Shown: piece by piece, positions 10,282 through 19,904 of the stretch | How positions within the stretch are numbered: position 1 is the stretch's first letter | Layout: each line of letters begins with the position of its first letter | Source: Pseudomonas fluorescens | GTDB taxonomy: Bacteria; Pseudomonadota; Gammaproteobacteria; Pseudomonadales; Pseudomonadaceae | Assembly: GCF_001623525.1 (NCBI RefSeq) | Contig: NZ_CP015225.1 | Span: forward strand, 4,724,501-4,788,500 | Direction of reading: 5' to 3' | Length of the DNA stretch: 64,000 nucleotides | Notes under the pieces: model-generated | The model's database searches: none | Told to the model about the DNA's origin: nothing | What the model saw: only the letters and a program-made list of their open reading frames with translations | Program-made: the position numbers and the translations under genes

Positions 10282-10695
10282 TCACGTTTGTTGGCAGCCC
10301 GCCGGCGTACCTTGCCCCACCACCTTGCGTTGCTGATCGTAAAGCTTGGCCCATGGCCGGAAACCAATGCTGCCGGCCTGCAACTGGTAACGTTGGCCAG
10401 CGTTGAAGTCCTTGAATTTCACGTTCAACCGGCAATCGCGCCACAGCGGCTCGGCATCCGGGCCGATGTTGCCGGGCTCGACGGCAAATTGATAACGCAC
10501 CGTCAGTTCATGGCTGCCGGGTTGCACTTCGAAATAGCGCCGGTCGATGGACGTCTTGTCATCGACTTTTAGCGCTTGCAGCGCAGTGTCCTGCTGGTTT
10601 CCCAGGTCGATCCACGCTTGGGATGGATCAGGATCAGGCAAACCGGCGCAACCGGTCAGCAGCAACAGGCCGCTCGTCAGCATCAACACGCGCAT
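10282..10695 (-). CDS. Putative lipoprotein, paralogue of the previous gene
   Basis: The protein has 137 residues with a lipobox LLLTGC near residue 16. It shares with its downstream neighbour the pattern AWIDLGNQ, YFEVQPGSHELTVRYQF, DCRLNVKFKDFNAGQRYQLQA and a C-terminal Cys. The stop is 39 bp upstream of the neighbour's ATG, so they are probably co-transcribed. It starts close to, and divergent from, the peptidase gene at 10754. Function unknown; outer-membrane lipoprotein by inference. Confidence 0.8.
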   Translation of the reverse strand: MRVLMLTSGLLLLTGCAGLPDPDPSQAWIDLGNQQDTALQALKVDDKTSIDRRYFEVQPGSHELTVRYQFAVEPGNIGPDAEPLWRDCRLNVKFKDFNAGQRYQLQAGSIGFRPWAKLYDQQRKVVGQGTPAGCQQT

Positions 10696-10753
10696 AGCGA
10701 AGCTCCAGGCAAGCGAGATAGTCTTGTGGGCAGACTTCCCAGGGTGATTCCAA

Positions 10754-11845
10754 TTGATCAGGCCGCATTCAAGCCATCGGTTACTCGACCGTGCTTTCCG
10801 GATTTTGTTTCCAGGCCTCCTGCTTTTGTTACTGAACGGTTGCTCAAGCGTCGGTTATTACAGCCAGCTCGTCGGTGGGCAATTGCGGTTGTTGCAAGCC
10901 CGGGAGCCTATCGACCAGGTCATTGCCGACCCTGCTCGCGATGCTCAACTGAAGGCGCACCTGACCCAGGCGCGTGAGGCACGGACGTTCGCCAGTGATC
11001 ACCTGCATTTGCCGGACAATAAAAGTTATCGCCTGTATGCAGACATTGGCCGACCGTTCGTAGTCTGGAATGTCTTCACCACGCCAGAGTTTTCCCTGGC
11101 GCCGCAAAATCATTGCTTCCCCATTGCCGGTTGCGTGGCTTATCGCGGTTATTACAGCCAGGGAGCCGCCCGTGGCGAGGCCGCGTTGCAGCGTTTGCAG
11201 GGCATGGACGTGTCGATCGGTGGTGTGGAGGCCTACTCGACATTGGGTTGGTTCAACGATCCGATCCTGAGTTCGATGATGCATTGGGGCGACGAACGCC
11301 TGGCGACGCTGATCTTCCATGAACTGGCGCACCAGCGGTTTTATGTCAAGGACGACACCGAATTCAATGAGTCCTTCGCCACCTTCGTCGAGCAGGAAGG
11401 CAGCCGGCAATGGCGCGCCAGTCGTGGGCTGGCGCCGGATAACGGCAAGCAGGCGCGCCAGCGCGACCAATTCATCCAATTGATCCTCGACACCCGCCAG
11501 CGCCTGGAAGCGCTCTACACCCAACCCCTGCCGACCGAACAGATGCGACAACGCAAGGCACAGGCATTCGAACGCCTACGCACCGACTATGAGCGGTTGC
11601 GGGACTCTCAATGGGCCGGTGACAAACGCTACGATGCCTGGGTCTATGCCCCACTGAACAATGCACGGCTGCTGCCGTTCGGGCTGTATGACCAGTGGGT
11701 GCCGGCGTTTGCGGCACTGTTCAGGCGGGAGGGCGGGGACTGGATCAGGTTTTACGCAGCGGTGGCAAAGCTCGGCAAATTGCCGATAGAAGAACGCAAG
11801 GCGGCCTTGAAGGCGTTGGCGGCACCGAAGACTTCTGCAGATTAG
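10754..11845 (+). CDS. Putative zinc aminopeptidase lipoprotein (COG4324-like)
   Basis: The protein has about 363 residues. The N-terminus FPGLLLLLLNGCSSVGYY is a lipoprotein signal with lipobox LLNGC. The central segment LATLIFHELAHQRFYVKDDTEFNESFATFVEQEG has an HEXXH motif followed by a conserved Glu (gluzincin style), and STLGWFNDP precedes it, as in the predicted aminopeptidase family COG4324. The start is TTG 10754 with AGGGTG about 7 nt upstream; no in-frame ATG precedes the lipobox. It is probably anchored in the outer membrane facing the periplasm. Substrate unknown. Confidence 0.82.
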   Translation: MIRPHSSHRLLDRAFRILFPGLLLLLLNGCSSVGYYSQLVGGQLRLLQAREPIDQVIADPARDAQLKAHLTQAREARTFASDHLHLPDNKSYRLYADIGRPFVVWNVFTTPEFSLAPQNHCFPIAGCVAYRGYYSQGAARGEAALQRLQGMDVSIGGVEAYSTLGWFNDPILSSMMHWGDERLATLIFHELAHQRFYVKDDTEFNESFATFVEQEGSRQWRASRGLAPDNGKQARQRDQFIQLILDTRQRLEALYTQPLPTEQMRQRKAQAFERLRTDYERLRDSQWAGDKRYDAWVYAPLNNARLLPFGLYDQWVPAFAALFRREGGDWIRFYAAVAKLGKLPIEERKAALKALAAPKTSAD

Positions 11846-11854
11846 GCAGACATC

Positions 11855-11983
11855 ATCGCGAGCAAGCTCGCACAGGGGCATCCCCAAATCCCGTGGCGAG
11901 GGAGCTTGCTCCCGCTCGGCTGCGCAGCAGTCGTCGCTTTTAGGGCCGCTTCGCGACCCAGCGGGAGCAAGCTCCCTCGCCAC
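11855..11983. repeat. REP half-site and REPIN after the peptidase gene
   Basis: A short palindrome TCGCGAGCAAGCTCGC sits at 11855-11870. It is followed by an inverted REP pair at 11892-11983: GTGGCGAGGGAGCTTGCTCC on one side and its reverse complement on the other, with a GC-rich middle. This is the commonest REPIN type of the P. fluorescens group, mobilised by RAYT transposases, none of which is in this window. Confidence 0.88.
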
Positions 11984-11993
11984 CCCCCAGCAC

Positions 11994-12030
11994 AAAAAAG
12001 GGCATACCGATTCATCGGTATGCCCTTTTG
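11994..12030. terminator. Bidirectional terminator between the peptidase and HU genes
   Basis: AAAAAAGGGCATACCGA pairs with TCGGTATGCCCTTTT around loop TTCA, with A and T runs on either side. It serves the convergent peptidase (+) and HU (-) transcripts. Confidence 0.9.
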
Positions 12031-12070
12031 ATTGCCGCTTTCTTCCCCCTGGCTGAGGTACTTGCAGCAA

Positions 12071-12346
12071 TTACGGGTTGACGCTTTCTTTCAGGAACTT
12101 GCCTGGTTTAAAGGCAACGGTGTTGCTGGCCTTGATCTTCACCGGCTCACCGGTCTGTGGGTTTTTGCCAGTGCGGGCGCCGCGGTGGCGTTGCAGGAAA
12201 GTGCCGAAGCCCACCAGGGTGACGCTGTCCTTGCGGTGCAGGGCGCCGGTGATTTCCTCGAGGACGGCGTTGAGGACGCGGTTGGCTTGTTCTTTGGTGA
12301 GGTCTGCTTTTTCCGCGATGGCGGCGGCGAGTTCTGGTTTACGCAT
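12071..12346 (-). CDS. HU-family DNA-binding protein
   Basis: The protein has 91 residues: MRKPELAAAIAEKADLTKEQANRVL, a VGFGTFLQRHRGARTGKNPQTG beta-arm containing the NPxTG tip that intercalates DNA, and a C-terminal helix KPGKFLKESV. It bends DNA non-specifically and shapes the nucleoid. Pseudomonas has several HU paralogues; this one, next to the rubredoxin genes, corresponds by position to PA5348 of PAO1 (from memory) and is probably not the major HupB. A purine-rich AAAGGGGC stretch lies before the ATG. Confidence 0.93.
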   Translation of the reverse strand: MRKPELAAAIAEKADLTKEQANRVLNAVLEEITGALHRKDSVTLVGFGTFLQRHRGARTGKNPQTGEPVKIKASNTVAFKPGKFLKESVNP

Positions 12347-12537
12347 GAATGAAGCCCCTTTGACGGTTTTTTTGTTGTTATGTCCGTGCCGTTCTCTTTG
12401 GAACGGCCCCTAAGGCGCCGCAGGCTCTACTCTGCGGCAGACGGGAGTGAGGATGGCACGGTGCCGAAAACGGCGCCAGTGGCCGGGCGACCTTTGTGGG
12501 ACCAAAAGTAGGGTTTTTGCGACAGAACGACCAGTAT

Positions 12538-13686
12538 TTACGCCAGCAGGGGTGGAAGTTTCTTGTTCAGTGCCAGTTTCTCCATCACCGCCGTGCCTGT
12601 CAGGGCGTACCCCAACAGATTGCCTTGAGCGTCGCGGCATAGCGCCTTGATGTCCGCGCCCTGCCCTTCGACGCTCCACACGCCCTCGCTACCTCGCGGT
12701 GGTGGCGACACCACCAGTGGGCACACCGGGGTTTTCACGGTAATCGGCATGGCGCCGTAGCTGACGGCCGTCGGGTTGCCGGCCAGGGTCTGGGCCAGGG
12801 CACGGGCGCAGCTCATCAGCGGCATGACATACAGCAGGTTCAAGCCATCGACCTCGGCGCAGTCACCCAGGGCGTAGATGTTGGCGTGAGAGGTTTTCAG
12901 GTGGCGGTCGACCACGACACCGCGGTTGACCACCAGGCCGGCGGCCGCCGCCAAGTCGATGCGTGGGCGCAAGCCGATGGCCGAGACCACCAGGTCACAG
13001 GCAATCACCTGGCCGTCGGACAGGTGGGCTTCCAACCCATCGGCGACCCGTTGCAGGCGATTGAGCACCGGCCCCAGGTGGAAGCGCGCGCCGAGGCTTT
13101 CCAGCCCGGCCTGTACAGCCTCAGCGGCGGCCGGGTGCAGCAGGGTCGGCATGACTTGCTCGCACGGCGCCACCAATTGCACTTCATAGCCACCCAGGAT
13201 CAGGTCGTTGGCGAACTCGCAGCCAATCAGCCCGGCGCCGAGCAGCAGCACGCGACGTTTGCCAGCCGCCGCTGCGCGAAAGCGTGCGTAGTCTTCCAGG
13301 TCGTTGATGGGGAAGATCAGGTCCGCGGCATCGCCCTGCACCGGCACGCGCACGGTTTCGGCGCCCCAGGCCAGGATCAGGTCGCGGTAGCTCACCGCTT
13401 CTTCGCCGATCCACAGCCGTTTGTGGCCCGGGTCGATGCCGCTGATGCGGGTATGGGTGCGCACTTCGGCCTTCAGTTGCTCGGCCATGGTCCCGGGCTC
13501 GGCCATGCTCAGGCCGTCGGCGTCTTTGTTTTTGCCAAAGCCCGTGGAAAGCATGGGCTTGGAGTACGAGCGACCGTCATCGGCGCTGATCAGCAGCAAT
13601 GGGGTTTCGCTGTCGAGTTTGCGAAATTCCCGGGCCAGGTTGTAACCGGCCAGCCCCGTACCGACGATGACGACAGGTGCGCTCAT
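12538..13686 (-). CDS. Rubredoxin:NAD+ reductase
   Basis: The protein has 382 residues and two dinucleotide folds: [18 protein letters not shown] at the N-terminus for FAD and [17 protein letters not shown] near residue 150 for NAD(P)H. The GDCAEVDG motif near residue 270 contacts FAD. It passes electrons from NADH to rubredoxin, whose gene lies 42 bp upstream, so the two form an electron-transfer operon. In P. aeruginosa the equivalent serves alkane hydroxylases; here no hydroxylase is nearby, so oxidative-stress or other roles are possible. ATG 13686 follows GGAGAG; the in-frame ATG at 13698 has no such site. Confidence 0.93.
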   Translation of the reverse strand: MSAPVVIVGTGLAGYNLAREFRKLDSETPLLLISADDGRSYSKPMLSTGFGKNKDADGLSMAEPGTMAEQLKAEVRTHTRISGIDPGHKRLWIGEEAVSYRDLILAWGAETVRVPVQGDAADLIFPINDLEDYARFRAAAAGKRRVLLLGAGLIGCEFANDLILGGYEVQLVAPCEQVMPTLLHPAAAEAVQAGLESLGARFHLGPVLNRLQRVADGLEAHLSDGQVIACDLVVSAIGLRPRIDLAAAAGLVVNRGVVVDRHLKTSHANIYALGDCAEVDGLNLLYVMPLMSCARALAQTLAGNPTAVSYGAMPITVKTPVCPLVVSPPPRGSEGVWSVEGQGADIKALCRDAQGNLLGYALTGTAVMEKLALNKKLPPLLA

Positions 13687-13728
13687 GCTGCTCTCCATGT
13701 GATGCTTTCCATGCCAGTTGAGAAACGA

Positions 13729-13896
13729 TCAGTTGATTTCGATCATTTCGAAATCCATCTTGCCGACGCCGCAGTCCGGGCACAGCCAGTCTGCCGGTAC
13801 GTCTTCCCAACGGGTGCCAGGTGCGATGCCATCATCCGGCCAACCGTCGGCTTCGTTGTAGATCAGGCCGCAGACGATACATTGCCACTTTTTCAT
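13729..13896 (-). CDS. Rubredoxin
   Basis: The protein has 55 residues with two Cys-X2-Cys pairs: CIVC (residues 6-9) and CPDC (39-42), the Fe(Cys)4 site. The conserved core [21 protein letters not shown] and KMDFEMI is typical of one-iron rubredoxins. Its electron donor is the reductase encoded directly downstream. AGGAAGTACCTGA precedes the ATG on the minus strand. PAO1 has two rubredoxins at this place; only one is present here, as the next gene upstream is divergent ubiC. Confidence 0.95.
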   Translation of the reverse strand: MKKWQCIVCGLIYNEADGWPDDGIAPGTRWEDVPADWLCPDCGVGKMDFEMIEIN

Positions 13897-14088
13897 TCAG
13901 GTACTTCCTCAGGTGTCAGGCGTTTGCCGGTATAGGGTCGCTCGAGGCTGTTTTCCGGCTCAGGGCGTTTTGTACTGATCGGTCGTCGCAGATGCAAGCA
14001 CGATCGGCAGTGCAGCAGGCCCGAGCCGTCAAAATCGGCGACCGTCATGGTAAGCTCGCGGCCTCATTTGTTGCCTATCAAGACCCTC

Positions 14089-14652
14089 GTGCCGCATACA
14101 AATTCGATATTTCCAACACTCCAATGGCTGCCCCAACCCCTGCTGTCGCCCCGGCCCGATGCGGGCGTCCTCGACTGGCTGTTCGACGAAGGCTCCCTGA
14201 CCCGGCGCCTGACGCGCCTGTCGGACGGCCATTTCAGCGTGACGCCGTTGTTCGAAGGCTGGCAGCCACTGCGCGCCGACGAATGCGCCGCCCTGGACCT
14301 GGCCGAGGGTAGCGAAGGCTGGGTACGCGAGGTGTATCTGCGCGGCCATGACCAGCCGTGGGTGTTCGCCCGCAGTGTGGCGGCGCGCAGCGCCTTGCAC
14401 GGTGACGGCTTGCAGATGGACGAACTGGGCAGCCGTTCCCTGGGGGAGTTGCTATTTTGTGACCAGGCGTTCCAGCGCCGAGCCATCGAAGTTTGCCATT
14501 ACCCCGACGCCGGGTTGCCCGAAGAAGTGCGCGCCAGCGGGCTGTGGGGTCGCCGCTCACGTTTCGACCGCGGTGCATTGAGCGTGCTAGTGGCGGAAAT
14601 CTTCCTGCCGCGCCTGTGGACCGTCGCCCGTGCCTATTCGGAGAATTGCTGA
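14089..14652 (+). CDS. ubiC: Chorismate--pyruvate lyase
   Basis: The protein has about 187 residues. It converts chorismate to 4-hydroxybenzoate and pyruvate, the first committed step of ubiquinone synthesis. Family motifs are [47 protein letters not shown] and [12 protein letters not shown]. The start is uncertain: GTG 14089 gives an N-terminus of normal length, while ATG 14047 would add 14 residues; neither has a clear Shine-Dalgarno. The stop shares a base with the ubiA ATG (TGATG), so the pair is coupled. It is divergent from rubredoxin. Confidence 0.92.
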   Translation: MPHTNSIFPTLQWLPQPLLSPRPDAGVLDWLFDEGSLTRRLTRLSDGHFSVTPLFEGWQPLRADECAALDLAEGSEGWVREVYLRGHDQPWVFARSVAARSALHGDGLQMDELGSRSLGELLFCDQAFQRRAIEVCHYPDAGLPEEVRASGLWGRRSRFDRGALSVLVAEIFLPRLWTVARAYSENC

Positions 14653-15542
14653 TGTACGTGCAACTGCTCAAATCCTTGAACCGCCTGAACCCGCGGGCCT
14701 GGGACTTCGTGCAACTGACCCGCATGGACAAGCCCATTGGCATCTACCTGCTGCTGTGGCCGACGTTGTGGGCGCTATGGATTGCCGGTGAAGGCTCACC
14801 GTCCATCGCCAACCTGGTGATTTTCGTCCTCGGCGTGGTGCTGACCCGCGCCGGCGGCTGTGTGATCAATGACTGGGCCGACCGCAAGGTGGACGGTCAC
14901 GTCAAGCGCACCGAGCAGCGCCCGCTGGTGAGCGGCAAGATCAGTTCGAAAGAGGCACTGGTGTTCTTCGCCGTGCTGATGAGCGTGAGTTTCCTGCTGG
15001 TGCTGTGCACCAACGCCCCGACTATCCTGCTCTCCCTCGGTGGCTTGGCGCTGGCGTTCAGTTACCCGTTCATGAAGCGCTATACCTACTACCCGCAAGT
15101 GGTCCTGGGCGCGGCGTTCTCCTGGGGCATGCCGATGGCGTTCACCGCCGAAACCGGTCATCTGCCGGCCGCCGCCTGGTTGCTGTACATCGCCAACCTG
15201 CTGTGGACGGTGGGCTACGACACCTATTACGCAATGACCGACCGGGACGATGACTTGCGAATCGGGGTGAAGTCCACGGCGATCCTGTTTGGCGATGCCG
15301 ACCGGGTGATCATCCTGACGTTGCAAGGCCTGGCACTGGGCTGCCTGTTGCTGGCCGGGTCGAAGTTCCAACTGGGCGGCTGGTTCCTCCTGGGGCTGGT
15401 GGCCGCTGCCGCGTGCTTCGCCTGGGAGTTCTGGTACACCCGTGGCAGGGACCGGATGCGCTGCTTCCAGGCGTTTTTGCACAACCATTGGGCCGGGTTG
15501 GCGATTTTCGTGGGGATTGTGCTGGATTATGCGTTGCGCTGA
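14652..15542 (+). CDS. ubiA: 4-hydroxybenzoate polyprenyltransferase
   Basis: The protein has 296 residues and about eight or nine hydrophobic membrane segments. The first Asp-rich motif [15 protein letters not shown] and the second [12 protein letters not shown] bind the Mg2+-diphosphate of the prenyl donor. It joins a polyprenyl chain to 4-hydroxybenzoate, the product of UbiC, in the inner membrane. Coupling to ubiC and consecutive pathway steps make the assignment firm. A REPIN follows within 50 bp. Confidence 0.97.
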   Translation: MYVQLLKSLNRLNPRAWDFVQLTRMDKPIGIYLLLWPTLWALWIAGEGSPSIANLVIFVLGVVLTRAGGCVINDWADRKVDGHVKRTEQRPLVSGKISSKEALVFFAVLMSVSFLLVLCTNAPTILLSLGGLALAFSYPFMKRYTYYPQVVLGAAFSWGMPMAFTAETGHLPAAAWLLYIANLLWTVGYDTYYAMTDRDDDLRIGVKSTAILFGDADRVIILTLQGLALGCLLLAGSKFQLGGWFLLGLVAAAACFAWEFWYTRGRDRMRCFQAFLHNHWAGLAIFVGIVLDYALR

Positions 15543-15582
15543 GGCCTATGACCCAGCGGTGAACCTTGGGTCATGAAAGCCT

Positions 15583-15678
15583 TTGTGGCGAGGGAGCTTG
15601 CTCCCGCTCGGTTGCGCAGCAACCGCAAAATCTTGGGGCCGCTACGCAGCCCAGCGGGAGCAAGCTCCCTCGCCACAA
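15583..15678. repeat. REPIN after ubiA
   Basis: A TTGTGGCGAGGGAGCTTGCT arm and its reverse complement close a 96-bp element with a GC-rich centre containing TTGCGCAGCAA. Same family as the element at 11892. Confidence 0.9.
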
Positions 15679-15703
15679 GAGCATCCGCTCGGCGCCGTGC
15701 CCG

Positions 15704-16093
15704 TCAGTGGGGCTTGGCGACCTTCCAGGCGCCGTCCATCAAGCCGTCACCGGTCATGTCACCGGCCTTTGTATCCTTCACAAAGGTGTACAGCGGCTTG
15801 CCATCGTAGGCCCACTGCTTCTTTCGGTCGGCGCGGGTGATCACGGTCCATTTGCCCATGGACTTGTCGCTTTCTTCGGCCATGAGCGGCGGCCAGTTGG
15901 CGGCGCACTTGTCGTTGCACATCGACTTGCCGCCCGAGTCTTTGGCAAACGTATACAACGTCATGTTTTGGTGGTCCGTCAGTATGCCCTTCTCTTTATC
16001 GACCATCGCCGGCTCAGCCGCGAATGCCCATGTCGGCAGCGCCAGGGCAGCCGTTACCGCCAGTGCCCGGATGGATTGGGTAAGGTAAGTCAT
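15704..16093 (-). CDS. Secreted COG4315-type repeat protein
   Basis: The protein has 129 residues with a signal peptide (MTYLTQSIRALAVTAALALPTWAFA). The mature part contains two copies of the 'secreted repeat of unknown function': GILTDHQNMTLYTFAKDSGGKSMCNDKCAANWPPL, and later RKKQWAYDGKPLYTFVKDTKAGDMTGDG. The two Cys of MCNDKC are conserved in the family. Electron-transfer or metal-related roles have been proposed for such proteins; none is proven. It is divergent from phoB, with 152 bp between them. Confidence 0.85.
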   Translation of the reverse strand: MTYLTQSIRALAVTAALALPTWAFAAEPAMVDKEKGILTDHQNMTLYTFAKDSGGKSMCNDKCAANWPPLMAEESDKSMGKWTVITRADRKKQWAYDGKPLYTFVKDTKAGDMTGDGLMDGAWKVAKPH

Positions 16094-16174
16094 GGAAACC
16101 TTCTTGTGTGGTTGTCAGGATTCGGACTGAAAAGCTTAGTCCAGGATCCCCTTCGCTGCCGCTCGAGGAAATAA

Positions 16175-16208
16175 CTGTCACACGACTGCAATAATTCCGT
16201 TATCTAAT
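16175..16208 (+). promoter_or_regulatory. Pho box and -10 of phoB
   Basis: CTGTCAC (16175-16181), a 4-nt spacer and CTGCAAT (16186-16192) form the 7-4-7 PhoB direct repeat. After exactly 10 nt comes TCTAAT (16203-16208), a good -10. The same 10-nt geometry holds at pstS and pstC in this window. It indicates PhoB-controlled autoregulation of phoBR. Confidence 0.8.
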
Positions 16209-16245
16209 GCGGCGCAAGACAGTTAAATGACAAGAGGATTACCCC

Positions 16246-16935
16246 ATGGTTGGCAGGAGCATTCTGATCGTCGACGACGAGGCGCCCATCCGCGAGATGA
16301 TCGCCGTTGCGTTGGAGATGGCCGGCTATGACTGCATGGAAGCAGAAAACTCTCAACAGGCCCACGCCATCATCGTCGACCGCAAGCCCGATCTGATTCT
16401 GTTGGACTGGATGCTGCCCGGCACTTCGGGCATCGAGCTGGCGCGACGCCTCAAACGCGACGAGCTGACCGGTGATATTCCGATCATCATGCTCACCGCC
16501 AAGGGCGAAGAGGACAACAAGATCCAGGGCCTGGAAGTGGGCGCCGACGACTACATCACCAAGCCCTTCTCCCCACGGGAGCTGGTGGCGCGCCTGAAGG
16601 CCGTGCTGCGTCGCGCTGGCCCCACCGACGGCGAAGCACCGATCGAAGTCGGCGGCCTGCTCCTGGATCCCATCAGTCACCGCGTTACCATCGACGGCAA
16701 GCCCGCCGAGATGGGCCCCACGGAATACCGCCTGCTGCAATTCTTCATGACCCACCAGGAGCGTGCCTACACCCGTGGCCAACTGCTGGACCAGGTCTGG
16801 GGCGGTAACGTCTACGTGGAAGAGCGCACCGTGGATGTGCACATCCGACGCCTGCGCAAGGCCCTCGGCGACGCCTACGAGAATCTGGTACAAACCGTGC
16901 GCGGCACCGGTTATCGTTTTTCTACCAAGGCCTGA
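16246..16935 (+). CDS. phoB: Phosphate regulon response regulator
   Basis: The protein has 229 residues of OmpR/PhoB type. The receiver domain carries DDE at 10-12, phospho-acceptor D54 ([10 protein letters not shown]), T84 and K106. The C-terminal winged helix has [10 protein letters not shown] and [15 protein letters not shown] with GYRF at the end. Under phosphate starvation it is phosphorylated by PhoR and activates Pho-box promoters, of which three are visible here. An AGAGG motif precedes the ATG. phoR follows after 44 bp. Confidence 0.98.
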   Translation: MVGRSILIVDDEAPIREMIAVALEMAGYDCMEAENSQQAHAIIVDRKPDLILLDWMLPGTSGIELARRLKRDELTGDIPIIMLTAKGEEDNKIQGLEVGADDYITKPFSPRELVARLKAVLRRAGPTDGEAPIEVGGLLLDPISHRVTIDGKPAEMGPTEYRLLQFFMTHQERAYTRGQLLDQVWGGNVYVEERTVDVHIRRLRKALGDAYENLVQTVRGTGYRFSTKA

Positions 16936-16979
16936 TCCGAGCCCTTACCGCCCGACAAGCTGACAAGGACGCGCGTCAC

Positions 16980-18302
16980 GTGAATCAAAACTGGCATGGC
17001 ACCCTGATTCGCCACATGTTGTTGCTGGTGACCGGCTGTCTGGTGATCGGCTTGATCAGCGGCTACTACGGCTGGAGCCTGGCCGCGGGCCTGGGGCTTT
17101 ACCTGGCCTGGACCCTCAAGCAATTGCTGCGCCTGCATGAATGGCTACGCCTGCACCAACCCGACGAAGCCCCGCCCGACGGCTATGGCCTCTGGGGTGA
17201 GGTATTCGACAGCATTTACCACCTGCAACGGCGCGACCAGCGCGTGCGCGGGCGCCTGCAAGCGGTGATCGACCGTGTCCAGGAGTCCACCGCGGCACTC
17301 AAAGACGCCGTGATCATGCTCGACAGCGATGGCAACCTGGAATGGTGGAACCGCGCCGCCGAAACCCTGTTGGGCCTCAAGACGCCACAGGACAGCGGCC
17401 AGCCGGTGACCAACCTGGTGCGTCATCCGCGCTTCAAGGAATATTTCGAGCAGGCCAATTACGCCGAGCCGCTGGAAATTCCTTCGCCCACCAATGATCG
17501 GCTACGTATCCAGCTGTACATCACGCGCTATGGCAACAATGAGCATCTGATGCTGGTCCGCGACGTCACGCGCATCCATCAGTTGGAACAGATGCGCAAG
17601 GACTTCATCGCCAACGTCTCCCACGAACTGCGCACGCCATTGACGGTGATCTGTGGTTATCTGGAAACCCTGCTCGACAACGTCGAGGAAGTGAACCCGC
17701 GCTGGAGCCGGGCCTTGCAGCAGATGCACCAGCAAAGCGGGCGCATGCAGACCCTGCTCAACGACTTGCTGCTGCTGGCGAAGCTGGAAGCCACCGATTA
17801 CCCGTCGGACAACCAGCCAGTGTCCATCGACGATCTGCTGCAAACCATTGTCGAAGACGCGCAGGAACTGTCCGGCTCCAAGCAGCAGACCATCACCCTG
17901 GAAGCCGACGCGGCCGTGCAGCTCAAAGGCAGCGAGGCGGAACTGCGCAGTGCGTTTTCCAACCTGGTGTTCAACGCGGTCAAATACACGCCGGAGCAAG
18001 GCCGGATCCATGTGCGCTGGTGGGGCGATGAGCAAGGCGCGCACCTGAGCGTGCGTGATTCGGGCATTGGCATCGACAGCAAACACCTGCCGCGCCTGAC
18101 CGAACGCTTCTACCGTGTCGACTCCAGCCGCAACTCCAATACCGGCGGCACCGGGCTGGGCCTGGCCATCGTCAAACACGTCCTGCTGCGCCATCGCGCC
18201 CGCATGGAAATCAGCAGCGTACCCGGCCATGGCAGCACCTTTACCTGCCATTTCGCTCCGACCCAGGTGGTTCGCGCACGCCTCGCTCGCCCCGCTGATT
18301 GA
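16980..18302 (+). CDS. phoR: Phosphate regulon sensor histidine kinase
   Basis: The protein has 440 residues. Two N-terminal membrane segments (about 10-50) lack a large periplasmic loop, as expected for PhoR, which senses phosphate through the Pst system and PhoU. A PAS domain follows (VIMLDSDGNLEWWNRAAETLLG), then the H box ANVSHELRTPLTV with H215, the N box NLVFNAVKY, and DSGIGID and GTGLGLAIVKH for ATP. The start is GTG 16980; the upstream GACAAGGACG is a modest Shine-Dalgarno. Confidence 0.97.
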   Translation: MNQNWHGTLIRHMLLLVTGCLVIGLISGYYGWSLAAGLGLYLAWTLKQLLRLHEWLRLHQPDEAPPDGYGLWGEVFDSIYHLQRRDQRVRGRLQAVIDRVQESTAALKDAVIMLDSDGNLEWWNRAAETLLGLKTPQDSGQPVTNLVRHPRFKEYFEQANYAEPLEIPSPTNDRLRIQLYITRYGNNEHLMLVRDVTRIHQLEQMRKDFIANVSHELRTPLTVICGYLETLLDNVEEVNPRWSRALQQMHQQSGRMQTLLNDLLLLAKLEATDYPSDNQPVSIDDLLQTIVEDAQELSGSKQQTITLEADAAVQLKGSEAELRSAFSNLVFNAVKYTPEQGRIHVRWWGDEQGAHLSVRDSGIGIDSKHLPRLTERFYRVDSSRNSNTGGTGLGLAIVKHVLLRHRARMEISSVPGHGSTFTCHFAPTQVVRARLARPAD

Positions 18303-18415
18303 GCACGCCCCCTAGGCAATTGCCGAGTCAGCCGCTACATTGACTGACTTGCGCCTGCCTTTTCAGGCGCTCATTTTCAATTCCTACGACTATACGGAAC
18401 CCGCAAAACTCCATC

Positions 18416-19756
18416 ATGGACCCTTCCCCTGGCTTGTCCCTCGTCACACTCTTCGCCGAATTCGGCATGATTCTTTTTGCTCTGATCCTGGTTTTGCTCA
18501 ACGGTTTTTTCGTTGCGGCCGAATTCGCCATGGTCAAGCTGCGCTCGACCCGGGTCGAAGCCATTGCCGAGCAGAACGGCTGGCGCGGGCATATCCTGCG
18601 CACCGTTCATAGCCAGCTCGACGCTTACCTGTCGGCGTGCCAGTTGGGTATCACCCTGGCCTCCCTGGGCCTGGGCTGGGTCGGTGAGCCGGCGTTCGCC
18701 CATATCCTCGAGCCGTTGCTGGGCGCAGTCGGCGTACAGTCGCCGGAAGTGATCAAGGGCGTGTCGTTCTTCACCGCGTTCTTCATCATTTCGTACCTGC
18801 ACATCGTGGTCGGTGAACTGGCGCCCAAATCCTGGGCCATTCGCAAACCCGAGCTGCTGTCGCTGTGGACCGCCGTGCCGCTGTACCTGTTCTACTGGGC
18901 GATGTACCCGGCGATCTACCTGCTCAACGCCAGCGCCAACGCCATCCTGCGCATCGCCGGCCAAGGCGAACCCGGCCCGCATCACGAGCACCATTACAGC
19001 CGCGAAGAACTGAAACTGATCCTACACTCCAGCCGTGGCCAGGACCCGAGCGACCAGGGCATGCGCGTGCTGGCCTCGGCCGTGGAGATGGGCGAGCTGG
19101 AAGTGGTGGACTGGGCCAACTCCCGGGAAGACCTGGTGACGCTGGAATTCAACGCGCCGCTCAAGGAAATCCTGGCGATGTTCCGGCGCCACAAGTTCAG
19201 CCGTTATCCGGTGTATGACAGCGAGCGCCAGGAGTTCGTCGGCCTGCTGCACATCAAGGACCTGCTGCTGGAACTGGCGGCCCTGGATCACATTCCCGAG
19301 TCGTTCAACCTGGCCGAACTGACCCGGCCGCTGGAGCGCGTGTCGCGGCACATGCCGCTTTCGCAATTGCTGGAGCAGTTCCGCAAGGGCGGCTCGCACT
19401 TCGCCTTGGTCGAGGAAGCCGACGGCAACATCATCGGTTACCTGACCATGGAAGACGTGCTGGAAGTGCTGGTGGGTGACATCCAGGACGAACACCGCAA
19501 AGCCGAACGCGGCATCCTGGCCTACCAGCCGGGCAAGCTGTTGGTACGGGGTGATACGCCGCTGTTCAAGGTCGAGCGCCTGCTAGGGATCGACCTGGAC
19601 CACATCGAAGCCGAAACCTTGGCTGGGTTGGTCTATGAAACCCTCAAGCGCGTGCCGGAAGAGGAAGAAGTGCTGGAGGTCGAAGGCCTGCGCATCATCA
19701 TCAAGAAGATGAAAGGACCTAAGATCATTCTGGCGAAGGTGTTGATGCTCGATTGA
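18416..19756 (+). CDS. CNNM/CBS-domain transporter-like protein (HlyC/CorC family)
   Basis: The protein has 446 residues. An N-terminal CNNM (DUF21) membrane domain with four hydrophobic segments (LILVLLNGFFVAAEFAMVKLR, LGITLASLGLGWVGEP) is followed by a CBS pair (about 210-340; FSRYPVYDSERQEFVGLLHIKDLL and IIGYLTMEDVLEVLVGDI) and a C-terminal CorC_HlyC domain. Family members export Mg2+ or Co2+ or modulate such export. By position it is the PA5361-5364 neighbour of phoR seen in other pseudomonads (from memory). A hemolysin role should not be assumed. Confidence 0.9.
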   Translation: MDPSPGLSLVTLFAEFGMILFALILVLLNGFFVAAEFAMVKLRSTRVEAIAEQNGWRGHILRTVHSQLDAYLSACQLGITLASLGLGWVGEPAFAHILEPLLGAVGVQSPEVIKGVSFFTAFFIISYLHIVVGELAPKSWAIRKPELLSLWTAVPLYLFYWAMYPAIYLLNASANAILRIAGQGEPGPHHEHHYSREELKLILHSSRGQDPSDQGMRVLASAVEMGELEVVDWANSREDLVTLEFNAPLKEILAMFRRHKFSRYPVYDSERQEFVGLLHIKDLLLELAALDHIPESFNLAELTRPLERVSRHMPLSQLLEQFRKGGSHFALVEEADGNIIGYLTMEDVLEVLVGDIQDEHRKAERGILAYQPGKLLVRGDTPLFKVERLLGIDLDHIEAETLAGLVYETLKRVPEEEEVLEVEGLRIIIKKMKGPKIILAKVLMLD

Positions 19757-19790
19757 GTATCGACCGGCCCCCAAGCCTCTAACACGATCC

Positions 19791-19885
19791 CTGTGGCGAG
19801 GGAGCTTGCTCCCGCTGGGCCGCGAAGCTGCCCCAAAAGCGACGACTGCTTCGCAGCCGAGCGGGAGCAACCCCCCTCGCCACAG
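19791..19885. repeat. REPIN with one degenerate arm
   Basis: The left arm is intact (GTGGCGAGGGAGCTTGCTCC). The right arm reads GGGAGCAACCCCCCTCGCCA, where AGCT is replaced by CCCC, breaking the inner palindrome. It lies between convergent genes. Confidence 0.88.
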
Positions 19886-19904
19886 GGGATCGGCGTGACC
19901 TGGA

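Noticed and set aside
18416..19756. Hemolysin
   Set aside because: The HlyC/CorC name in databases is historical; CNNM, CBS and CorC domains indicate a cation-transport-related membrane protein.
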